From NCBI GenBank assembly GCA_003669605.1, contig QWOP01000038.1, positions 1 to 44,326 of the forward strand: a stretch of 44,326 bases of DNA. The letters run 5' to 3'. The DNA is from Planctomycetota bacterium (GTDB taxonomy: Bacteria; Planctomycetota; Planctomycetia; Pirellulales; UBA1268). Positions 18,801 to 25,402 of the stretch are shown here, one piece after another (positions within the stretch are counted from its first letter, which is position 1; the number at the start of each line of letters is the position of its first letter). The translations under genes and the position numbers were made by a program. The notes below the pieces were generated by a model that worked only from the letters and a program-made list of their open reading frames with translations, ran no database searches and was not told the origin of the DNA.

Positions 18801-19328
18801 CACAAGCCCGTCGCCACCCTCCACCGACACCGTCGCCCCCTGCACAGCGAGCCCCAAGAGCGGCACCTCCACCGGAGCCACTTCCGGTTTGATGTCGAAC
18901 GAGAGCGTCCCCTCGAGTTGACCGTCGGGCGTCCAACGGGCCTCGTACCACGACTCGGCCACCGGCTGTGCCGGGGGCTGGGGGGCTGCATGCTCCCGCC
19001 GATCCCCAAGCGCCGCCACGGCATCCTCGAATTCGCTCCGGGGGATCGGCACCAAGCGGCCATTCCCCAAAGGGATGTCGGCTAACCTCCCCCGTGGAAC
19101 CTGTACCCGATGAAACCGCAACACCTCTCCCGTGCCAGGCCCGGTGACCGCCGGCAGGTCCTCCGCCACGGTCCGGGGTCCGCAGGCTAACGCCACCAGA
19201 CACAGCACCACGGCGACGTCCCAGGCTGCGGTGGGCCGGCGCGAGCGTGTCGTGGGCCGTGGGGCTGGACCGGGCATCGACAGCCTGCTTCGCAAAGGAG
19301 CCATCAAGTGAGCCGTAACGTGAACCAT
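12840..19328 (-). CDS. Giant exported, membrane-anchored beta-rich protein, 2162 aa (two fused modules)
   Basis: Not recognised beyond resembling very large planctomycete hypothetical proteins. Order of parts: a long basic N-terminus with a signal/anchor segment (VAVVLCLVALACG), then GRLVPIPRSEFED like the N-terminus of the protein encoded just upstream. A long beta-rich region follows, then a cluster of hydrophobic helices at about 1045-1140. That cluster ends in a signal-peptide-like IVWPVSCGSAAEPG. A second beta-rich region follows, and a second helix cluster lies at about 2010-2105, followed by a short Arg-rich tail. It thus looks like two anchored modules fused head to tail. The ATG at 19328-19326 overlaps the previous stop as TGATG, implying coupled translation; an ATG at 19304 is an alternative. 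No enzymatic motif was found. Probably a large periplasmic or cell-surface structure. Confidence 0.85.
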   Translation of the reverse strand: MVHVTAHLMAPLRSRLSMPGPAPRPTTRSRRPTAAWDVAVVLCLVALACGPRTVAEDLPAVTGPGTGEVLRFHRVQVPRGRLADIPLGNGRLVPIPRSEFEDAVAALGDRREHAAPQPPAQPVAESWYEARWTPDGQLEGTLSFDIKPEVAPVEVPLLGLAVQGATVSVEGGDGLVSLYGRNGDTILMAARAGRYTCRWTQSPGTGQSAGGFVIPLMSAGRGSLVLELPRGFAPLVVGSPWARQARPVAAVNPGTSSVAAWRIDFGPLQQLLVSVVPERDPGLRLQSWQRVDIARGQIHLATTLVPQTPWRAARLQLDADPRLILESATFPARFSAAGAPSGAEAVAHDALWEITAGGMVEVVLPEALLGTTAPLTIHGVAHVAFGDPDWLPTLRLQPSAWAGGGLRVACEPGLVVVDVDLEDCQAVPAAAADSWPLSPPERATADTTLGALFAVEEQGPAARVWLAVEVRVAELDVARVTTVDVSAAGVLGRAVCDVQVRRGATFEIVGRVTPGWFIDGVEEVSGRLGSVDGRAAQPATAGESVEWRVVRDRGSDMLRIGLPSAASPGRSVALRISGHREGVSTDVPFACADMDMVRLEGEEAGAAVLAMKSQPETTIELPAAAAVPAEIPPRLAALLDPTAIRAWLPVDGPVAAGTARLLRRRPPLEADASIRLTARDDRLSQSFTFVCRPEASPLDAVVVHFSEPMDDLLEWSLLPPANASLAVRRMEAGGERSPAESSGESWLIEFQPPLRDQVSIRASRVVPFQGPVPVPLAWVQGSQRHNGDVVVVNAGRRRPLIINRRLEELPPANDGGLAETPQGILAEFAFTPATGSLPAVAPAAELLPGSRDRDEDARAWVWSEETSCWCHATGVAEYETRFDIENHGRTSVAIAAPMAVISQGVLLDGARAAVELDAKTGALQVDLPADRRFVRLVVRSVAEGTTGPGMWRIGVAGAAIDVPVLERTWRVLLPDGVEIASIPDSLRRVGEDEPGWLERLLPMTVRPRVAQALPPSPPRQPTAGAIEAGFREAWFVASSGRGPQEGLLLVRGGWLRAAALLVGLMAAGTTLFIRRRVGRLLVVVLMAIAALWLPVPLDGLARAGLWGTVALLAIRWAIGRRVVMALVVALLIVWPVSCGSAAEPGMAGSDSESIPVFIVPGPDGADTAAPSLQEGDADVAGLGATDGETALVPERLFRVLSAAAGRRAESGVRLLAARVTARPGSTAPWQLVVDVDSDAGGLLALAQDGRSAAWGNRWPRLDGIEVQPAVGSDTRRLLMAFPSAGRHRIEADLAVTPSRDGEIESVVALIPSVPRAELAVEGALAASAGTVVPYQCEAAAVGAVFSRAPLKATDAAAAGGLFDISRATAVRLSWAGDGRTRLADVMPMVESRNDLTWRDGACRLQATFDVDPGDAIIRGIEIRSDPRLVPDTSISSNVSWGGLGGGRYRIELPEPRRGKRRIEVAMVMPLVDPVGVFDLPEAWLEGATSDIRTAQIAPAADLIMKITPPDDALPVAVRGAEGLVGVQAWRFEAAASTRATEPALSAVDAPTTMLPVPRTGPPRATIERRRQPLRGSQRLDVVLGDEQLRMRLAAQIDAAVPLVTLAVEVPAAAEIERVVLRGNTEGEEKTAEALDVRWHRAAPGRVDVVVQQPRQGQFELELQARIPGPLAPVGSVPLMRALFDAPGQQTVSWKTTPGRVASVWPAITDAAAVASSLDDGADRTRATASGSLDVASDSAPPGYRIEDAAPDGTGDEPLPEAETGNHLESGSAAGAALLSTTEASPVGPRVELAETHLAFDSRGRVWGVSRFDVVAAETLIRLQLPAGMRMFDVFVDGRVANDAVPARSNVADNAWEVRLLDIGWPRSILAVYAGEFAETDTRNGILEIQPPTVFGLPCLRTAWVLEMPVGQVLKVAPPTRVVDAGVIAGERLAALDRLAPEFARAVARASPDEARRLEDFVEKRRREAVLTLPASWSHAEPRDRIGATAFAPPVHLLEGGDPRPLQLTVIGGLDRSLPGRGLVTVILLLAAAALLELRRRWPAAAGLVARLAAAWWTAPLAAFIIGSGWIVSLVPSWPGWLLVVWGAATLCVRQSPGWWGWWARRLRSGGDPPVERRAGAGSVTRWLPTAEAKPGDEEVWLSPTSRLPRPPESSGSTARPGR

Positions 19329-22300
19329 CAAGGGAGCGACCTGGGAAGCACCCGGCCGGTTCCAGTTCCCGATTCCTGGGGATCGGGAATTGGCGATCCC
19401 ACCAACGACGACGAGATCACGAGCCTCGTGGAGGAGCCCGAGACCCTCCCCTCCACTCCGCCCGACGGGTCGGCATGCGGGGTGCGGTCGGTGAGCACGC
19501 GGAGTCCTCCGGCCAGCAGCGACAGTGCTACTCCGGGGAGCGACGCCTGAATGACCAGTGGCGAGAGCAGCGGGAACGCCGCCACCGCCAGGACCGCCGG
19601 AAGTAACAAAGCAAGCACCGCCGGTGTCCTCCGCCACGTCGGCCGGTAGGCCATCAACAATCCGACTCCCAACACCGGGCCGGACGCCATCAGAACCAGC
19701 AGCCACGTGGGTGCCAGCCACACCCGTCCCGTCCCCGGGTTACCGGTCCCGGCGAACACCGATCGGCCTGCGGCCAACGGCGGATCGATGGCATTTGCCG
19801 GCCGTCCCTGATCAGCCGCCACGCCGCCGCGTGGCTTGGCGGTCCGCACCGAACCGACCAACCAGTCATTGAGGACGCCACGCGACACCACGGAATCACG
19901 TTGCATTCCCAGCGTGCTCCATTCCCAGCGTTGCTGGGGGGTCCAGCGGACCGGCGCCACCAAGACGTGTTCGTCATCGGCCAGAAGCAGTTCCCAGTAG
20001 AAGCGCCGCTGCACCGTTCCCTCGGGGAAGACCGGCGACTCCAGCCGCAGCGGCCCAATCACACCTCCTGCCACCCACGCCACCTCGTCCCGACGCGAAC
20101 GACTCGTCGCGATCCGCACCAGCGATGCAGACCGCGTGCCCGCGGCGGGGCGGGGAATGTCGATCTCGACACGGCCGTCGGCCCCCACCGCTCCGCTGAG
20201 GGGAGCGCCGTCCAATCGGACATCGACGCTTGCTCGATCGGGGACGCCGTCGCGGAGGGGAAGGAATGCGGAGGGCAAAACGATGGACAATCTCCGCCCG
20301 GCAGTGGTGATGGAATAGTTGAAGACATCCTCACGGCGATCGGGGAAGAGGCGGGTCTCGATCCAGGTCGCCTCAACGACCGTCTCGCCGGTCCCATTGC
20401 CACGCTGCGACACCAGCGCCAAAGGCACGCTGTCCTGGGGCCTAGCCGCCACCCACTGCCGCTGCGCCGTCACTCCAACCGGCACCGAGTCCCGTTTCCA
20501 TGCGTCGCCGCGAACGTCGACTGTGACGGTGTCGTCCGAAACCAGCGTGAACGACTGCCTGGTGATCCGCGCTTGGCGGGGCATCACCAGCGGAAGATTC
20601 ACCGCCGCACTGTTGACCTCCACGGCCGGCGTGGGTGTTACCCAGCGGAGGGTTACCTCTCCGCTCCCCAGCAACGGGGCAGCAAGGAGGCTGCGGAAAA
20701 CCACCGCATCGCCGCTGGCCGATGCGGACTCCGTCTTGGGCAGGGGGAGCGGGTTGAGGAGCTGTGATCCTTGCCGGAGTTCGAGCGTGCCGGTGGCGGC
20801 GATCTCCTCTGGCACCTGCAGATCGACCGACTCCATCGGCACATGGGCGACGTCAAAGCGGATCGATTGTTCGACGACCGTCTCTTGGTCGTCGATCGTG
20901 GCCTGCGTGGCGACCACCGCCTCGACACGGCGCAAGAGAAACCGGCGGGTGGCGGAGAATTCACCGCCACTCCCCTCGACGCGGTAGACGAGCAATCCCC
21001 GCTCCGCCTCACCGCGGCGGGCCGCTGGCACAACCTGTCGCGCCAACCCACGGATCTGGTCGTTATCTGGGAGGATCTCGATGTCGGTGTCGGCGGCCAC
21101 CGTAACAGTCGCCGCGCCGACGAGATCGGCGCGGGGCGCTGGCACCGACCACTCCAGCCGCTCCTCGCCCCGTTCCAGCCCGCGGCTGGCGCGGAGTTCC
21201 ACCACGGCATCGCCGGAGAGGGGCTGGAGAAAGGGGATCACAAACTGGCCGGCGGCAGGACTCACCGCCGCGGCATCAACCAGACCGGGCGGGCCGACTT
21301 CGTCGACGTTCCAGCCATCGAGATCAATCACCAACCGCGACACCGGCGCTCCCCGCACCGAGACCCGGAACTTCGCTTCCAGGCCGACGCGGGTGGCGGC
21401 GATCGAGTAGCGGTAGTCCGGCTCCACCACCACGCGGCTGGCGCGGGGACGGATGCGCATCGGCAACGTTGCGGGCTGCGCCTCGTAGGCAAATGAGGCG
21501 ACAAATCCCGGCAGCCGGGCCGCGGGGGGAGGATCGACGCGGCGGTTGGCGCCCGGGTCGTCCCAGTCGAGTTGCCACTCGCCCGCCACGACGAGCGATG
21601 TCCGTCCTCGCTGCCGCCACGCCGGCACCCCCTCGAGCTGGAATCCGAATGGCTCGAACGCCGAGTTGCCGGTGGGGTCAACGGGGCGCTCGCATTCCAA
21701 CTCCACCACCGCCGTGCCGTCAGGTCGCCGACCAACCTGGACGTCGATCACCGTCTGATCATCGCTGCCGGTGAAGCCAGCACTCGATGCCGCGGTCGTG
21801 TCGGTCGTGCCGGTCGTGCCCTGCAGAGCGGCGCTTGCTGGAGGAGCGGCGCTGCTTCCCGGAGGAAGGAGGACCGCCGGTTCGCGGACCCGCGACAACG
21901 TGCAGCGCGGTGGCAGCGCCACCCGCACCGTGCTCCGCTCCCGGGGAAACTCATCGATCCGCAGCCCAGCGTCGAACAAGGCCACGCGACCGTCGATCCG
22001 GACCACCGTCTCGACCGTCACCTGAGGCAGCACGCCGTTGGTGGCGGCCCCCGACTGACGGGCCCCGATTCGGATCCGGGTCCTCCCTCCGAGCCCCTCG
22101 CAGACGATCTTGCTGCCGGCCCCCGATTCGAGGGCGCTCACCTGTGGCGGCAGCGCCGCAGGCTGCACCGAGACCTCCGGATTGTCGCGCAACGAATGGA
22201 TCTCCACCCGCGACGAGGTGGCCATTGGAAGATCGATGGTAAACGCTTCCCGGGCCGCCGACGCCTCGACGGCCAGCCGACCGGTGAGGGTCACGGTGTG

Positions 22301-22969
22301 ACGGTCGTCGCGGCCCCCCGACAGCCAGCCTGTGTATCCCACTTCAACCGCTCCCACGGCCGCCTGGGGAGCGTGTCCCTCGAGAGTAAACCGGCCCGGC
22401 CCGGCATATCCGGGGACCGCGGTGAGGATCATCCCCGCCAAGCGAATGGGCAGATCGACCCATCCTTCACGGGTCTGATGGAGGTCGAGCCTGACGACGA
22501 CGGCGCACGTCCCGTCCGCGGTGTCGTCGAGCCGGGCATCGACGAAAAGGTCATCGATGACCACTGCCGGCGGACGTGGCGATCCCGGCAGCCCTTCTTT
22601 GAGCCTCAGCAGATCGAGAAAATCGCGGTAGCGGAATCCCGGCACCGGAACCAGTCGGCCGCGTTCGTCGGGCAGGTAATAGATCTCCGGTGACTGCTCT
22701 ACAGCCAGCAGTTCCGCTCGATCACGCTCCGCAGCAAAAGGCGCAGGAAGAGCCCCGGGGACAAACTCGACCGCAGGGGGAAGAACGCTCCCTTGCGAGG
22801 CTGGGGCTTGCGAGGCCGGGCTTTGAGCAACCGGGCTTTGAGCCACTGCCAAACCCATCGGCACGCGACCGACCATCACTCCCAAAAGCAGGCCGCAGAG
22901 GCAGACTGCCACCGCCCCCCTCCGTACCGGGGGTGCTGCCGCAGCGATTGAGGGCGTGTGATGTGACAT
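19328..22969 (-). CDS. Giant exported, membrane-anchored beta-rich protein, 1213 aa
   Basis: Not recognised. It starts with a signal peptide (RRGAVAVCLCGLLLGVMVG ... LAVAQS), followed by a short SP/AQ repeat (VAQSPVAQSPASQAPASQ). Then comes YYLPDERGRLVPVPGFRYRDFLDLL, whose GRLVP-P pattern recurs in the 2162-aa neighbour. About 950 residues of Val/Arg/Asp/Pro-rich, beta-strand-like sequence follow without cysteines in pairs or catalytic motifs. Several hydrophobic helices lie at about 1085-1157, with a short Ser/Gly-rich tail. The arrangement (export signal, beta-rich body, C-terminal helix cluster) repeats in both halves of the neighbour, so the three modules look paralogous. I start at the ATG at 22967-22969 because the signal peptide follows; the open frame extends 84 codons upstream. 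Its stop overlaps the next gene's start. Confidence 0.85.
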   Translation of the reverse strand: MSHHTPSIAAAAPPVRRGAVAVCLCGLLLGVMVGRVPMGLAVAQSPVAQSPASQAPASQGSVLPPAVEFVPGALPAPFAAERDRAELLAVEQSPEIYYLPDERGRLVPVPGFRYRDFLDLLRLKEGLPGSPRPPAVVIDDLFVDARLDDTADGTCAVVVRLDLHQTREGWVDLPIRLAGMILTAVPGYAGPGRFTLEGHAPQAAVGAVEVGYTGWLSGGRDDRHTVTLTGRLAVEASAAREAFTIDLPMATSSRVEIHSLRDNPEVSVQPAALPPQVSALESGAGSKIVCEGLGGRTRIRIGARQSGAATNGVLPQVTVETVVRIDGRVALFDAGLRIDEFPRERSTVRVALPPRCTLSRVREPAVLLPPGSSAAPPASAALQGTTGTTDTTAASSAGFTGSDDQTVIDVQVGRRPDGTAVVELECERPVDPTGNSAFEPFGFQLEGVPAWRQRGRTSLVVAGEWQLDWDDPGANRRVDPPPAARLPGFVASFAYEAQPATLPMRIRPRASRVVVEPDYRYSIAATRVGLEAKFRVSVRGAPVSRLVIDLDGWNVDEVGPPGLVDAAAVSPAAGQFVIPFLQPLSGDAVVELRASRGLERGEERLEWSVPAPRADLVGAATVTVAADTDIEILPDNDQIRGLARQVVPAARRGEAERGLLVYRVEGSGGEFSATRRFLLRRVEAVVATQATIDDQETVVEQSIRFDVAHVPMESVDLQVPEEIAATGTLELRQGSQLLNPLPLPKTESASASGDAVVFRSLLAAPLLGSGEVTLRWVTPTPAVEVNSAAVNLPLVMPRQARITRQSFTLVSDDTVTVDVRGDAWKRDSVPVGVTAQRQWVAARPQDSVPLALVSQRGNGTGETVVEATWIETRLFPDRREDVFNYSITTAGRRLSIVLPSAFLPLRDGVPDRASVDVRLDGAPLSGAVGADGRVEIDIPRPAAGTRSASLVRIATSRSRRDEVAWVAGGVIGPLRLESPVFPEGTVQRRFYWELLLADDEHVLVAPVRWTPQQRWEWSTLGMQRDSVVSRGVLNDWLVGSVRTAKPRGGVAADQGRPANAIDPPLAAGRSVFAGTGNPGTGRVWLAPTWLLVLMASGPVLGVGLLMAYRPTWRRTPAVLALLLPAVLAVAAFPLLSPLVIQASLPGVALSLLAGGLRVLTDRTPHADPSGGVEGRVSGSSTRLVISSSLVGSPIPDPQESGTGTGRVLPRSLP

Positions 22970-23217
22970 CAGTCCGTAACGCGCCGGATTGGCAACTCGA
23001 GACCCCGCCCCCGGAGAGGCGCATCCTTTCGACAGTACCTTGCCGGTCCCCGACCGGCACGTTGAATCCCCCATCTGCTCCCCCGCTGCGGAGCAACTGG
23101 CCCGAGCGGCCGTTCCAGTCGTCATGGCCGTCATGCCCGTCACAACCGCTCCTCCGTCCGGCCATCGGTCCCGGCCTGAGGAGCTTTTGTCTCCGCTGGG
23201 GTAAGCGCTGGCGTTGG

Positions 23218-24006
23218 TCACGTTGCGTGAGGCGGCAGCACCCGCTGTAACGCCTCCAGAAGGCTCGGCGTGGCGGCAGAGATGAAGGCTGGAACATTGA
23301 GATCGAGACCCGGCCCACCAACGAATGATCCGATGCTTCCACCGGCCTCGGACACCAGCAACAGTCCTGCCGCAACGTCCCAGGGTTGGATCCTCCGCAC
23401 CCAGAACCCATCAAACCGGCCGCAGGCGACGTAGGCGAGGTTGATGGCCGATGAGCCGCTGCGACGGATCGCCAGCGCATGCGGCAGCACCGCAAGAAAA
23501 TCCTCGACCGCAGCCGATTCGGCTGTGACCTGCGGAGGAAAACTCACGGCCACCACCGCCTCCGGGAGGTGCACTGTGCTGGCTGTCGTGATCGGCCGGC
23601 CGTTGAGCCAGGCGCCTCCGCCCGCCCTGGCAGTAAAGCACTCATCCCGGAGCGGATCGTAGATCGCCCCCACGAGGATCTCACCGCCGCGGGCCAGCGC
23701 CACCGAGGTGCAGTAGGCAGGGATCCCTTTGATGTAGTTGGTCGTGCCATCCAACGGATCGACGATCCAGCGGTATCCGCGGGGATCGGCGGTGGCCTGA
23801 CCGGGGATCGATTCCTCGCCTTGAAACCCATGCTCCGGAAAGGCATCGAGGACGATCCGGCGGATCTCGTTCTGCGCCGCCAAGTCGGCTTCCGTGACAA
23901 AGTCTCTGGGGCCCTTCGTGCTGACGGCGAACCGGCCCACCCAATCCAGGAGCACCCGCCCCCCTGCTCTGGCGGCGGTTTCACAGACCTCAAACGGATC
24001 GGGCAT
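23218..24006 (-). CDS. Inositol monophosphatase family protein
   Basis: A 262-residue, Mg2+-dependent, Li+-sensitive-type sugar phosphatase. The metal site is complete: E64/E65 in FQGEES, D83 and D86 in WIVDPLDGTTNYIKG, and D210 in PWDVAAG, with NGRPI and the GSSAINLAYVACGRFDGFW block also present. These are shared by SuhB/IMPase, histidinol-phosphatase (HisN) and CysQ-like enzymes, so the substrate cannot be fixed. It is the first of four minus-strand genes, 248 bp upstream of the giant-protein pair, which is too far to claim an operon. Four 16-bp tandem repeats lie about 90-150 bp upstream of its start. Confidence 0.92.
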   Translation of the reverse strand: MPDPFEVCETAARAGGRVLLDWVGRFAVSTKGPRDFVTEADLAAQNEIRRIVLDAFPEHGFQGEESIPGQATADPRGYRWIVDPLDGTTNYIKGIPAYCTSVALARGGEILVGAIYDPLRDECFTARAGGGAWLNGRPITTASTVHLPEAVVAVSFPPQVTAESAAVEDFLAVLPHALAIRRSGSSAINLAYVACGRFDGFWVRRIQPWDVAAGLLLVSEAGGSIGSFVGGPGLDLNVPAFISAATPSLLEALQRVLPPHAT

Positions 24007-24403
24007 CGAAACTCTCCGCTGGTGGCTGGCAGGCGGTGGAATAGACTGGTTGCACGAGGCAATCGCGAGTCGGCAGCCCTTGGGCGCAACCGACTTTTTG
24101 TCAGGGGAACTTTTTGTCAGGGGAACTTTTTGTCAGGGGAACTTTTTGTCAGGGGAACAAAGGTCGGGTCGGGGAGGACTTTTTTCAGCAGCGGCCCGAT
24201 CGGCGACGGGCCGCCGTCACACTTCCCGCAGTTTCGCACATCGAAGTCACCAGGGAAATTTTTTTCCCCCTGCCGGCACTGCCCTTCCATCTCCGGTGGC
24301 GCCGGCCGGCAACACCAACGGTAAACTCTTTCCCCGGCCTGCGAATCTCGCCCCCGGCTCGCGTCGGGGCGCTGCGTCATCCAACTTCCCTCGCACCGTC
24401 ACC
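24007..24403. other. Divergent spacer of about 400 bp with a tandem array
   Basis: Separates the inositol monophosphatase gene (minus) from a hypothetical gene (plus). It includes the four-copy 16-bp array at 24095-24158 and several T-runs around 24180 and 24258 that are unusual for this GC-rich window. No promoter pair could be fixed. Confidence 0.6.
24095..24158. repeat. 16-bp tandem repeat, four perfect copies
   Basis: The unit tttttgtcaggggaac occurs at 24095-24110, 24111-24126, 24127-24142 and 24143-24158 without mismatch. There is no spacer between units, so it is not a CRISPR array. It lies in the divergent spacer upstream of both flanking genes. The plus-strand frames stay open through it, giving false open frames. 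Confidence 0.97.
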
Positions 24404-25168
24404 ATGCCAAACACCCCCCGTCCCCCCGTCGGCCCCGCCACCGGGTGGACCATCTCCGGACACTCCGCCACCGCCACTGCCGCAAAATTGGATCTTCACC
24501 AGCCGGGTCACGGCCTCACGACCAGCCGCGGCGAGCGGTTGCTGGGGCTGGATCTCACCTGTCGTGGCGCTGCGGACAAGACCCTCCTCGGTCCCAGCGA
24601 GTACTGGGCCAGGGGATCAGATCTGACTGCCATCTACGAACCGGCCGACTGGCGCCATCTGCGGACGACTGCCATGTGGCGGGAGATGAAGCCCCATGGG
24701 GCCGACTCCGCCTGGGAACTGATCGCCTCGGCACAGACAAGCCTCCTCCACAGCGACCCCCAGTTGACCGTCAACTCCGATATCGCCGGCGACGAGATCC
24801 TGTGTGGTGGCTGGCCAGCGAGCCCGGCGCTCCCGGGAATCATTTTCACACCTGGCACTGGCGGGGAGTGTCGTGCGCTGCTCGTCCGCAGCGCTTGCGC
24901 CCCAACTGTTTTGGTCGTCGTTCATCCTCGCGAACAACGACAGCAGCCCCCTCCGATCGGAAAGACCGCCAGCCAGCCGGTCCTCACAGCAGCCCGGCAC
25001 GGTGGCCGGATCAGCATCTCCTGCGAGTTGTTCCCCTGCGGCGTGGAAAAAGGCGTGTTGCTCCGGGCCAGGGTGCTGGCGGCCGTTGGTCCGTTTCAGG
25101 GCGACATCGAGTGGGCGACCCGATTGGCGGAGGTGTTTGCGGCTTCGCCGCCAGAACTGGCCACCTGA
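24404..25168 (+). CDS. Hypothetical protein, 254 aa
   Basis: Not recognised. A cytoplasmic-looking protein without signal peptide or membrane helix. The body from about residue 30 alternates predicted strands and helices (GERLLGLDLTCRG, WARGSDLTAIYEPADWRHLRTTAMWRE, ELIASAQTSLLHSDP). A Gln/Pro-rich loop follows near residue 185, then a C-terminal beta-alpha part (RISISCELFPCGVEKGVLLRARV) ending in a helix. The pattern of paired beta strands suggests a duplicated beta domain, but I cannot name a family. The ATG at 24404 is preferred over the long upstream extension, which crosses the tandem array. The next gene starts 234 bp downstream on the same strand. Confidence 0.7.
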   Translation: MPNTPRPPVGPATGWTISGHSATATAAKLDLHQPGHGLTTSRGERLLGLDLTCRGAADKTLLGPSEYWARGSDLTAIYEPADWRHLRTTAMWREMKPHGADSAWELIASAQTSLLHSDPQLTVNSDIAGDEILCGGWPASPALPGIIFTPGTGGECRALLVRSACAPTVLVVVHPREQRQQPPPIGKTASQPVLTAARHGGRISISCELFPCGVEKGVLLRARVLAAVGPFQGDIEWATRLAEVFAASPPELAT

Positions 25169-25402
25169 GTTGTCCCGGAGGCGAAGCCAGCGGATGCGAA
25201 GACGGTTTTTGCGCTGGAGCCAGCGGGCCACGCACGGTACATTGCCCCCATCTTTCCTGAATTGACGTGCCACGGATCGGCGACGGGATAGCCCCAGAGG
25301 CTCTTCCGGGAGACGAGGCTTGGCACGGCTGCAGCACCCACCCCTGGAGATGGATCCTGGGAGTCGGGCTGTGGAACCATCTCCTCTCGTGAGGGACCCG
25401 CC

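Noticed and set aside
24095..24158. Possible CRISPR array
   Set aside because: Units are contiguous with no spacers and no cas gene is in the window; the same applies to the other arrays.
23894..24403. In-frame N-terminal extension of the hypothetical protein at 24404
   Set aside because: It overlaps the inositol monophosphatase gene antisense and runs through the 16-bp array; the ATG at 24404 gives a sensible start.
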